This document shows, in pieces, positions 16,649 through 24,432 of a stretch of 47,021 nucleotides of DNA; within the stretch, counting starts at the first letter, position 1; the number at the start of each line of letters is the position of its first letter. The translations under genes were made by a program, and so were the position numbers. Where the stretch lies: positions 1 through 47,021 of the forward strand of contig JBAYZQ010000001.1 in assembly GCA_041672385.1 (NCBI GenBank), read 5' to 3'. This DNA is from JBAYZQ01 sp041672385 (GTDB lineage: Bacteria; Spirochaetota; Spirochaetia; Sphaerochaetales; Sphaerochaetaceae). The notes beneath the pieces were generated by a model. It was not told the DNA's origin. It saw nothing but the letters and a program-made list of their open reading frames with translations, and did no database searches.

Positions 16649-16783
16649 TAGTAATTATAGTGTTTTTTAACCTTTTGGTTCCAATCATTTTTAGGATATA
16701 GTCAAAATAGATTAAGAAATGAAAAGAAATTATTGTTTCCTTTGTTTCTTATAAGAGTAGTTCAATCCAAACGTTTAAATTTT

Positions 16784-17728
16784 TCACCGTTGATTGTTAA
16801 TCCAGAAAGAACTTTGAATTAACTCTGTAAATTTAGACAACATTAAATCAATGTTTACTTTTGTTCCAATATTTTGAATATTATAACTTTCGTCTTCTAT
16901 TAATTTGCCTCTTTGTTCAAAATTTTGAGTTTCAACAGATAAATGAACTTTTTCAAAATTAACAATATTTGGTTCCTCTAAAACGTAGTAAGCCAAGATA
17001 TCATGTAAGGGCATAAGTGGCTTGCCATCCATAGTAATGTGAGCCTTACAACAAGATTTGATAATTGAGGAAATCAAATTTCCAACATCATCATTTGCTA
17101 ATTTCTTAGTATAATCCACATCAATATTTACTTGTTTTGTAACATCAAGAGGTACAATTCTTATATTAGAGATATTTGAAAAAACTATTCTTGCTGCTTC
17201 TGGGTCATTGAACATATTTGATTCAGCAAAAGGACTAACGTTACCTTGACACCTATATGCTCCACCCATAATTACCAACTCTTTCAGATTCTTACCAAAA
17301 TTTGGATCTAACTTAATAGCTAAAGCAATATTAGTAAGAGGCCCAGTTCCAAGAACTGTATACTCTTTGGGATGTTTTTTAACAATTTCCATTAAATATA
17401 GTGGAGCTATTTTATCAGTGACAATTGTATTAGTGGTTACTTTTGAGGTAGTTTTATTATAAAATTCCTCAATTGAATCATCACACTTTCTACATCCAAT
17501 TATTTTCTTTTGAACTAAAGGTTCTGAAACACCAGGATAGATTTTAACATTTTTTAAACCAATTTCATCTATTAGTTTCTTAGCAATCTTTCCTCTCTCT
17601 AAAGAGCTAATACGCCGACCATATGGTGTAATAGCTTTTAATTCATATTCCTTAGAATTTGCTATAGCAAATAAAGTTAACAAATCATCTCCAATTAAAT
17701 CTGTGTCATAAATTAATTTCTTTTTCAT
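16784..17728 (-). CDS. Nucleoside hydrolase (IunH-type)
   Basis: A 314-residue inosine-uridine-preferring nucleoside hydrolase family protein. It should cleave the N-glycosidic bond of a ribonucleoside to release base and ribose. The Ca2+-binding DTDxxxDD motif is present as YDTDLIGDD (D8, D10, D14, D15), and the C-terminal PLHDILA matches the conserved histidine/aspartate motif. LGTGPLTNIA and MGGAYRCQGN are also family signatures. It is the last gene after two permeases, starting four bases after the permease stop, so the transporter probably imports a nucleoside or related riboside. Its exact substrate cannot be read. Confidence 0.9.
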   Translation of the reverse strand: MKKKLIYDTDLIGDDLLTLFAIANSKEYELKAITPYGRRISSLERGKIAKKLIDEIGLKNVKIYPGVSEPLVQKKIIGCRKCDDSIEEFYNKTTSKVTTNTIVTDKIAPLYLMEIVKKHPKEYTVLGTGPLTNIALAIKLDPNFGKNLKELVIMGGAYRCQGNVSPFAESNMFNDPEAARIVFSNISNIRIVPLDVTKQVNIDVDYTKKLANDDVGNLISSIIKSCCKAHITMDGKPLMPLHDILAYYVLEEPNIVNFEKVHLSVETQNFEQRGKLIEDESYNIQNIGTKVNIDLMLSKFTELIQSSFWINNQR

Positions 17729-17732
17729 TTTA

Positions 17733-18590
17733 TTACTCCTTTAAACCAGTGGAAGAAATTCCTTGAATATAATACTTTTGAAGTGGAACTAAAAAGCAAA
17801 TAGGAATTGCAATTGCAATTATTGTTGCTGCAAGAATTATTCCCCATTCTACTTTTTCTTCTCCAGTGAATTCTGAAATAGCAACCTGAACAACTTTATA
17901 TTTCTTTTCCGATGCTGCAACTAAAGGCCATAAAAAGGCATCCCATTGTTGAATAAATGTCATTAAACTCGCTGAGATAATTACAGGTTTTGATAGTGGG
18001 GTGATTAATTCAAAAAATATTTTAAGTGTTCCAGCTCCATCTATAACTGCAGAATCAATAAGCGCTGAAGGAATATCTCTGAAGAATTGGGAATAAAGGA
18101 AAACTATCATTCCATTTGAAATCATAGGTAATATTAAGGCCATCCTAGTATTTAACAAACCCATATGTCCAACAGTCTTATATAGTGGAATAGCTATCAT
18201 TTCAAAAGGAATCATGAATGAAAATAAGAAGAAACTAAATAATATATTCTTTCCTTTAAAGTTATATTTTGCAAAAGCAAAACCTGCTAATCCATTTACC
18301 ACGAATCCCAATATTATTGTAGACAAAGATACAATTAGTGAATTAATTAAAGGCCTTAAGAATTGCCATCTAGTAAATAGGCTTTTATAACTATTTAATG
18401 AAAAGTTTTTAGGTATAAAAGTATAAATACTTAAGGGAGAAACATATCTGAAAATTTTAGAATCATCAGTTCTAAATGAATTTCCTAAACTCCATATAAT
18501 AGGAAAGAGGGTATAAAGAACTAATAAAACTAATATTATAAAATAAATTATATTAAGAATTACTGTAAGTCTTGTTTTTTGCTTTACCAT
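17733..18590 (-). CDS. ABC transporter permease, MalG/UgpE type
   Basis: A 285-residue inner-membrane permease of the CUT1 carbohydrate family with about six membrane segments. The EAA loop that contacts the ATPase is visible as ALIDSAVIDGAGTLKIFFEL. It pairs with the upstream MalF-type permease (9 bases apart) and the binding protein. No ATPase gene is present; CUT1 systems often share a general MsiK/UgpC ATPase encoded elsewhere. Confidence 0.92.
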   Translation of the reverse strand: MVKQKTRLTVILNIIYFIILVLLVLYTLFPIIWSLGNSFRTDDSKIFRYVSPLSIYTFIPKNFSLNSYKSLFTRWQFLRPLINSLIVSLSTIILGFVVNGLAGFAFAKYNFKGKNILFSFFLFSFMIPFEMIAIPLYKTVGHMGLLNTRMALILPMISNGMIVFLYSQFFRDIPSALIDSAVIDGAGTLKIFFELITPLSKPVIISASLMTFIQQWDAFLWPLVAASEKKYKVVQVAISEFTGEEKVEWGIILAATIIAIAIPICFLVPLQKYYIQGISSTGLKE

Positions 18591-18599
18591 TTTTTTCTC

Positions 18600-19472
18600 C
18601 TAGTCTTCGTTTTTTAAAAAATGCATTTGTATTCCAATAATTATAAAAGTTATAAGCAATAGAATTGTAACAATGGAATAAGACCTACCATAATTTGCAA
18701 ATTTGAAAGCTGCTCTATAAGCTTCATACATTAATGTATCAGTACTTCCTTGAGGACCGCCTCCAGTTAACATATAAACCGGAACGAAAAGGAATAGATT
18801 AATCATTGTATCGGAAATAATTACGAATTTTAAAGAGTTTTTCATCATTGGAATAGTAATGAAAAAAAGTTCTTGAAAATAATTAGTTCCATCAATTTTT
18901 CCAGCTTCGTAAAGACTTGGGCTTACATTTTGAAGACCAGCTAAAAGGAATATCATCCAATAAGCAACACCTTTCCAACAACAAATTATTATTATTAAAG
19001 TCAAGGCTTGATTAGGACTAGTTAAGAAAGGTTGTGGAGCAATCCCAAATTTTGCAAAGATAGAGTTTATTGGGCCTTGATTTGGACTTAAAAGCATATT
19101 CCAGATTGTTGAAGCGACTACCATATTAATAGCTACTGGAATGTATATTAAAGTTCTTGCTATCCTAACTGATTTAAAATTTCTATTCAGATAAATTGCC
19201 ATTGCAATTCCTAGAATTATCTGAATTGGAGTAATAAAGATATTGAGTTTAAAAGTGACCCATAATGAATTAGTGAAAGTAGGATCATTGAATAAAAATT
19301 TATAATTCGTGAACCAGGCGAATTTTATAATTCCTCCCTTTGCTTTTACAAAAAAACTTCCTATTACTGAATAAAGTATTGGATAAATTTTGAACACCAT
19401 TATTAAAATTAAAGCGGGAAGAACAAGAAGATATGGCTCTATCATTTTTTTATTTATTTTTTTACTTAACAT
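18600..19472 (-). CDS. ABC transporter permease, MalF/UgpA type
   Basis: A 290-residue inner-membrane permease of the CUT1 family with about six membrane segments; the EAA-type loop is SLYEAGKIDGTNYFQELFFI. It lies second in the leftward operon, after the substrate-binding protein gene and an intercistronic hairpin. It should form a heterodimeric channel with the MalG-type permease. Confidence 0.92.
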   Translation of the reverse strand: MLSKKINKKMIEPYLLVLPALILIMVFKIYPILYSVIGSFFVKAKGGIIKFAWFTNYKFLFNDPTFTNSLWVTFKLNIFITPIQIILGIAMAIYLNRNFKSVRIARTLIYIPVAINMVVASTIWNMLLSPNQGPINSIFAKFGIAPQPFLTSPNQALTLIIIICCWKGVAYWMIFLLAGLQNVSPSLYEAGKIDGTNYFQELFFITIPMMKNSLKFVIISDTMINLFLFVPVYMLTGGGPQGSTDTLMYEAYRAAFKFANYGRSYSIVTILLLITFIIIGIQMHFLKNED

Positions 19473-19494
19473 TTATTATTTCCTAATTAGAATA

Positions 19495-19520
19495 ACAAGG
19501 ATGGTAAAAACCATCCTTGT
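19495..19520. other. Intercistronic hairpin after the substrate-binding protein gene
   Basis: ACAAGGATGGT (19495-19505) pairs perfectly with 19510-19520 around AAAA. No T run follows. A stem in this position commonly protects the binding-protein mRNA and lowers permease expression, as in malE-malF. That function is inferred. Confidence 0.6.
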
Positions 19521-19542
19521 AAAAATTTATTAATTCAATATA

Positions 19543-20835
19543 TTACTTATAAATAGCAAGTTGTGCAGCAATAGAATTTACAGCATTATCTAAAGCTTCT
19601 TTTACTGGAGCATTATTTCTGATATCTTCCATTGTACTAGTCATTATTGATTCCCATTCTCTATAACCAAGAATTAAAGGTCTAGGTTTGGCGGTATTCA
19701 TAGCTTCTTTAGCTGCCAATCTAAATGAAGTTTTAGGAAATTCACTAAAATTATCATCTACTAAATAATTATTAAGTACATCTTTTCTAGCTCCAAAGTC
19801 GCCTTGTACGTCTAGATAGATATCATTTCCTTCATAAAGTGTTAAATATTTGATAAATTCTGCAGCTAATTCCTTATTTTTAGAATAGTTACTTAATCCA
19901 ACATGCCATGAATCTGTTGGTGTAACAGGGGTCCCGTTTTCAAAGTAAGGTAAAGGCATATACCCATAATTTAGGTCAGGAGTGTTTTCGAAGGTTTTAT
20001 AGTCAAACATATTACCAGCTAAGAAACAAAGTTTTCCAGCTGTAAATAAAGCTTGTGTTTCGGCAGGTGCAACACCTTTAGGTGAAATATCCAATTTGTT
20101 ATGAATATCTTGGTACCATTGCATTGATTCAATAAATTCTGGGCTATTTACAAAACCATCAACGGTAATTCCATCAGGGCCAATACCTTCTGCTCTTAAA
20201 GAATTTGGAAGTACTAATACTTGATAAGGTCGACTTATTTGCTCAAAAGTAAATCCGTAAACAGAAGGGTCATTAGCATTTCTTACTTTTATACAAATAT
20301 CTGAAAATTCAGACCATGTCATTCTGTCTTCGTATTCTGAAGATGGATAAGGTATTCCAGTCTTGTCTAAGATATCTTTGTTGTACCAAACAATAGCACA
20401 AGAATTCTTTAGAGGAGGTGCATAGAATTTACCATCATACATACTTGAATCTTTTAGAGCATCTGTAAAAGAATTCATTTCTTCCTCAGTCATATACTCT
20501 TCCATTGGTGCGATAAATCCATTGTAGGCATATCCAGTAAGCATTGGTGCATCCGTTAGAATTACATCATAATTATCATCTTTACTTCCCATTTTAATTT
20601 CAATAGCATCAAATAGCTGATTAAAAGGGAATTCTTCCATTTCAACGGTTACTCCAGGATGTGATTTTTCAAAAGCTTCTACTACTGCAGTTAAAGCATC
20701 ATGATATCCTCCGTAGGTGATAAATTTTATTGTTGAAGAAGTTGAGGCTTCTTCAGTAACTTCAGTTTTACCTTGTGCGAAGATAAAACTACACGAAACA
20801 ACTAAAATAATTAAAAATACAAATAATTTTTTCAT
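19543..20835 (-). CDS. ABC transporter substrate-binding protein (solute-binding family 1)
   Basis: A 430-residue extracellular solute-binding protein of the sugar-type family 1. The signal sequence MKKLFVFLIILVVSC is followed by FIFAQG, so it may be a lipoprotein or be cleaved by signal peptidase I. The mature protein shows TVEMEEFPFNQLFDAIEIKM, YDVILTDAPML and the inter-lobe segments typical of UgpB/MalE-like proteins. It is first in an operon with two permeases and a nucleoside hydrolase, suggesting a nucleoside or riboside ligand, although the family mostly binds sugars. The start has an AAAGGAGA site. Confidence 0.92.
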   Translation of the reverse strand: MKKLFVFLIILVVSCSFIFAQGKTEVTEEASTSSTIKFITYGGYHDALTAVVEAFEKSHPGVTVEMEEFPFNQLFDAIEIKMGSKDDNYDVILTDAPMLTGYAYNGFIAPMEEYMTEEEMNSFTDALKDSSMYDGKFYAPPLKNSCAIVWYNKDILDKTGIPYPSSEYEDRMTWSEFSDICIKVRNANDPSVYGFTFEQISRPYQVLVLPNSLRAEGIGPDGITVDGFVNSPEFIESMQWYQDIHNKLDISPKGVAPAETQALFTAGKLCFLAGNMFDYKTFENTPDLNYGYMPLPYFENGTPVTPTDSWHVGLSNYSKNKELAAEFIKYLTLYEGNDIYLDVQGDFGARKDVLNNYLVDDNFSEFPKTSFRLAAKEAMNTAKPRPLILGYREWESIMTSTMEDIRNNAPVKEALDNAVNSIAAQLAIYK

Positions 20836-21234
20836 ATTTTTCTCCTTTCATTTTGTAATTGAATTTTATAACGTATAAATGTTAAATAATATTCTAAATT
20901 TTAAAGATAATTGCTTATTTTTACAGATATTAAATCCAATTTGTTTATTAAACCTTAATAATAAAAAAGTAAATTGTGAAATATCTTTATATACCAACTT
21001 GAGATGAGAATTTATAAATCGTTTTTATTGAAAAATCTTTTAAAAAAAATATAGATGATTTTAAAATCTTATAGTAAGTTTTCTCCTTTTTCATTATACA
21101 ACTAAGGTTTTTTTTAAATTCTTTATATTACCAAATACATGTAAGCCCTATTCAAAGTGAGAAAACTATTTGCTTAAGCATTTATCAATAAAAGAAAGAT
21201 CAGCTATTATAAAACTTCAAAATTTTAGAACTAG

Positions 21235-21381
21235 ATGTATTGTAATTGTGGGAATATAGAATCTCAAAACATGCCATTAAAAACTGAAAATTATAATATT
21301 ACAACTTGTCTTGTCTATAATGTTAGCAAAGCTCTTGCAGATGGTGAAATCTTAAAAAAGCCTAAAGATTCAATTTTTTAA
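21235..21381 (+). CDS. Possible small protein or gene remnant (48 residues)
   Basis: An ATG-started frame of 48 codons. It begins MYCNCGNIESQN and ends KALADGEILKKPKDSIF. No ribosome site and no family recognised. The tail looks protein-like in composition, so it may be the end of a decayed gene rather than a functional small protein. Confidence 0.2.
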   Translation: MYCNCGNIESQNMPLKTENYNITTCLVYNVSKALADGEILKKPKDSIF

Positions 21382-21499
21382 ACCCTAACTCTATTGTAAA
21401 GGATTTGGATTACAAAAGATAAAAAAAGAATTATGATAATTACAAACCAACCAAATATTGCTTGATTTGTCCAAAATTAAAGTAAGAAAAATTATAATC

Positions 21500-21511
21500 T
21501 TGACAATAATT
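21500..21511. repeat. 12-base direct repeat, left copy
   Basis: TTGACAATAATT here recurs exactly at 42927-42938. The two copies lie on either side of the nine-gene operon, 21.4 kb apart. The DNA is AT-rich and the match could be chance. Confidence 0.35.
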
Positions 21512-21543
21512 GATTATTTTATTTCTTTTCTTGTTTTTTTCTA

Positions 21544-21572
21544 TTGCGATTTAAATATTTTGGAAATATAAT
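21544..21572 (+). promoter_or_regulatory. Candidate promoter of the phosphorothioation operon
   Basis: TTGCGA (21544-21549), a 17-base spacer and a perfect TATAAT (21567-21572). A second TATAAT lies at 21579-21584. The resulting leader would be about 170 bases. Confidence 0.5.
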
Positions 21573-21579
21573 ATTTTCT

Positions 21580-21603
21580 ATAATGTGATTTTGAAATCAT
21601 TAT
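21580..21603. promoter_or_regulatory. Inverted repeat at the expected transcription start
   Basis: Two 10-base arms (ATAAT plus GATTT, and AAATC plus ATTAT) match perfectly around TG, apart from a 2-base bulge (GT at 21585-21586). The repeat covers about +1 to +25 of the predicted transcript, so it could be an operator or a 5' hairpin. Confidence 0.4.
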
Positions 21604-21727
21604 TTAGTTAAAATTTTTATGTTTACAAATACAATTTTTTAAGCCTTGTTTTATTTCAAGTAAACTAAGTATTGTTTTTGGTAAAACATATTGGGTTATG
21701 TAAAAAAATACCAGAGAAGAAAATAAA

Positions 21728-21760
21728 ATGAGGTTCTTTAAGTTAATATATGTGGTGTAA
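21728..21760 (+). CDS. Possible leader peptide overlapping the sspD start (10 residues)
   Basis: ATG at 21728 with an AGAGAAGA site upstream opens MRFFKLIYVV and stops at 21760, 11 bases inside sspD in another frame. sspD itself has no close ribosome site, so translation may be handed over from this leader. Confidence 0.3.
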   Translation: MRFFKLIYVV

Positions 21761-23528
21761 ATACTGTAACATGGAAACAAATGAGAATATCTGTAGTACT
21801 TGTGGAAATGAGACGAGTGTTGAGATTTATCACGCTACTTTTTGGTGTAAGAAATGTAATGTTCCTTTTGTGACAATAATGGAGAATAATTCTGTAAAAA
21901 GTGGTAAGTGTCCCTCTTGTGGAGAAGAATCCAATATCAGATATGAAGATATTAGACCTGTATTTCCGGAAGAAAGAATACTAGGAGAGATGCTTTGTAA
22001 TGTACCGATTTATTCTTGGCTTAACTCTTCTGTTTGGAAAGCTAAAGATAGATACATAGTTGATGGTATTTCATACAGAACCACTCCTGGAGTTTATGAA
22101 CAACTTGATTTAACAACTTTTAGGGAAAAATTAAAAAAAAATCAACAGAAAAATAATAAAGATGCTTATCCTATTTTTAATAATTATATTGCAAAATTTG
22201 TAGATTTAAATGAAAGTTGGTTAAATCAATTCACCCAAGAATCTGTTAATTGGGTTAGGAGCACAAGAGAAAACCCAAAATATAGAGATATGAATTTTAT
22301 GGTTTCTTTTTCTGGTGGAAAAGATTCTACAGCTGTTTCTGATATAGTTATGAAAGCTATTGGGAGCCCAAGAATTATGCACCTTTTCGGAGATACTACT
22401 TTAGAATTTCCTCTTACCTACGAATATATTGAAAAATACAAAGCAACTCATTCTTTTACACCAGTTCGAACTGTTGTAAATAAAGACCAAAAATTTCAAG
22501 ATTTAGTTGATGAAATAGGTCCACCAGCAAGACTTATGAGATGGTGTTGTTCTATGTTTAAAACTGGTCCCATTACTAGAAAGTTAAATCAAATGTGCAA
22601 AGTTCACGAAGATGATGAAAACAAAAGTCATGATCGAATATTTACCTATTATGGTATCAGAAAGAACGAATCTGTATCAAGAAGCAAATATGATAGAATT
22701 GCAGGTACTAATGAAAGTATTAAAATTCGTAAACAAGTAGTTGGATCTCCAATATTTTTTTGGAAGGATGTAGATGTTTGGTTATATTTATTAGCTAATA
22801 AAGTGATATTTAATGATGCTTATCGTTTGGGATATGATAGAGTTGGATGTTGGTGTTGTCCTAATAATAACCAACGTTCTCAATTTCTTTCAAGAATTTA
22901 TATGCCTGAAGAGTCCCAAAAATGGAGAAATACACTTATCAAATTTGCTATTAAAGTGGGCAAACCTGATCCTGAGGTTTATGTGGATTCCGGAAAATGG
23001 AAAGCACGTCAAGGTGGCAATGGTCTTGCAATTTCCAAACAAATAAAAATACAATACAGTAACTGTACTTCAGAGGAAGATGCAAGAGTTTTCAAATTAC
23101 AACGTCCTTTAAATGAAGAGTTTTATTCATTAATGGTACCTTTTGGATTTGTAAAGAAAGGTAGAGTTTCCTTAAATGAAGTTGTGGTTTATCATACAGT
23201 TTCTAATATGCAAATTATTTCTATTATTCCTTTCTCACAAAATGAGTATTTGTATTCAGTAAAAATAAAAGTTTTAAATGTTAAAGATAAAGAAGATTTA
23301 TTTAGAATGATAGGTTATCAAATTCGGAAATTTAATAGTTGTAAGAAGTGTTTAAAGTGTGAATCGATTTGCAAATATGGTGCGATATCAATAACAACTC
23401 AAAATGGCTATAGGATTGATAGTAAAAAATGTAGACATTGTTTGATTTGTGTAAATCAAAAATATCTTCCTAATGGTTGTCTGATGGGAAAGTATTTAAG
23501 GTCAAAAGAGGATAAAAATGAAAATTAG
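21750..23528 (+). CDS. sspD: PAPS-reductase-like sulfurtransferase of DNA phosphorothioation (DndC/SspD type)
   Basis: A 592-residue enzyme. Two zinc ribbons open it (MWCKYC...CSTC and FWCKKC...CPSC). The ATP-pyrophosphatase loop SGGKDS is at residues 188-193. The paired cysteines RWCC (C266, C267) and GCWCCP (C367, C369, C370) are candidate ligands of the DndC-type [4Fe-4S] cluster. The C-terminus is a two-cluster ferredoxin domain (C531, C534, C537, C541; C561, C564, C567, C577). DndC/SspD proteins activate the DNA backbone with ATP and deliver sulfur. True sulfate-assimilation PAPS reductase is unlikely given these extra domains and the neighbours. It is first in the operon and overlaps the next gene by 11 bases. 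Confidence 0.85.
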   Translation: MWCKYCNMETNENICSTCGNETSVEIYHATFWCKKCNVPFVTIMENNSVKSGKCPSCGEESNIRYEDIRPVFPEERILGEMLCNVPIYSWLNSSVWKAKDRYIVDGISYRTTPGVYEQLDLTTFREKLKKNQQKNNKDAYPIFNNYIAKFVDLNESWLNQFTQESVNWVRSTRENPKYRDMNFMVSFSGGKDSTAVSDIVMKAIGSPRIMHLFGDTTLEFPLTYEYIEKYKATHSFTPVRTVVNKDQKFQDLVDEIGPPARLMRWCCSMFKTGPITRKLNQMCKVHEDDENKSHDRIFTYYGIRKNESVSRSKYDRIAGTNESIKIRKQVVGSPIFFWKDVDVWLYLLANKVIFNDAYRLGYDRVGCWCCPNNNQRSQFLSRIYMPEESQKWRNTLIKFAIKVGKPDPEVYVDSGKWKARQGGNGLAISKQIKIQYSNCTSEEDARVFKLQRPLNEEFYSLMVPFGFVKKGRVSLNEVVVYHTVSNMQIISIIPFSQNEYLYSVKIKVLNVKDKEDLFRMIGYQIRKFNSCKKCLKCESICKYGAISITTQNGYRIDSKKCRHCLICVNQKYLPNGCLMGKYLRSKEDKNEN

Positions 23529-24432
23529 ATTAAAAGCCCATCAAACCTTTTCAATTAGAATGGGCTGGTTATATAAAGGACTTAATAATATTATTGAAGA
23601 TACAGAAAATACTGGGAAGCCTTCTACAATATTTATTGATAAAACTGGAATGGTCCGATTAGGGATAGGATCAAATATGGTTAAATCTTTAAGATATTGG
23701 ATGGTAGCCACCGGGTTAACAAGTGAAAATATAAGTGGAACAAATAAAGGACAAATTTCAACTGAATTTGGGAATTTAGTTTATGAAAATGATAAACATT
23801 TTGAAAAAATAGGGACTCTTATACTATGTCATTATAATCTTATTAATAGTATTGAAAATGCAACAAGTTGGTACTATTTTTTTAATGAATATTCTCCAAA
23901 AGAATTTACCAAAGAAGATATTTGTCTAGAAGAAGAGAATTGGTTAAAAGGTTTTACACAAAACCCACCTGTAAATTCCGTGGAAAGTGATATAGACTGT
24001 TTGGTTAAGCTTTATTGTAGTACTATTGAATCAATAAATAATTATGAAGATAATAAAGTTTCCCCTTTTGTAAATTTAGAATTAATAAAGAAATCAATTA
24101 ATAAAAACCAATTTTTTAAAAGTTCTCCTAATATTGATAATATTCCTTCCGAGGTAGCAATGTTTATCATTTTGAAACAATTAGAGGCTTCTAATTTTGA
24201 GAATAAAAGCATTTTAAATTTTGAATGGTTAATAATAAAACCCAATTCTCTTTCTAAAGTATTGAATCTTCAAGTTGAAGAATTAATTAGATTAATAACA
24301 AAACTTGAAAAAGAGGGTTTTTTAAGATTTATAAAAACAGCAGGTTTGGAACAAATAATAATAAATGAAAAAATAAAAAGTAGTGAAGAAATGTTAATTA
24401 AATATTATAAGAGGGTTAAAAATGAAAGATAA
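23518..24432 (+). CDS. sspB: DUF4007 protein, SspB type
   Basis: A 304-residue DUF4007 protein. Family segments are HQTFSIRMGWLYKGLNNI (8-25), LGIGSNMVKSLRYWMVATGL (48-67) and TEFGNLVY (82-89). Winged-helix character continues to the C-terminus (VLNLQVEELIRLITKLEKEG region). In the Ssp system SspB is the DNA-nicking partner of SspC and SspD, needed to open one strand for sulfur insertion; this role is transferred from family knowledge. It overlaps sspD by 11 bases and sspC by 11 bases, so the three are translationally linked. The gene order D-B-C differs from the usual B-C-D. Confidence 0.8.
   Translation: MKIRLKAHQTFSIRMGWLYKGLNNIIEDTENTGKPSTIFIDKTGMVRLGIGSNMVKSLRYWMVATGLTSENISGTNKGQISTEFGNLVYENDKHFEKIGTLILCHYNLINSIENATSWYYFFNEYSPKEFTKEDICLEEENWLKGFTQNPPVNSVESDIDCLVKLYCSTIESINNYEDNKVSPFVNLELIKKSINKNQFFKSSPNIDNIPSEVAMFIILKQLEASNFENKSILNFEWLIIKPNSLSKVLNLQVEELIRLITKLEKEGFLRFIKTAGLEQIIINEKIKSSEEMLIKYYKRVKNER

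Larger units (their letters stand above)
20836..21543. other. Long AT-rich spacer between the transporter operon and the phosphorothioation operon
   Basis: This stretch of about 700 bases has no gene with family support, only one short frame (21235-21381). It contains many A/T runs and no convincing terminator. It may be a decayed insertion boundary. It also holds the left copy of a 12-base repeat found again just after the nine-gene operon. Confidence 0.35.
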
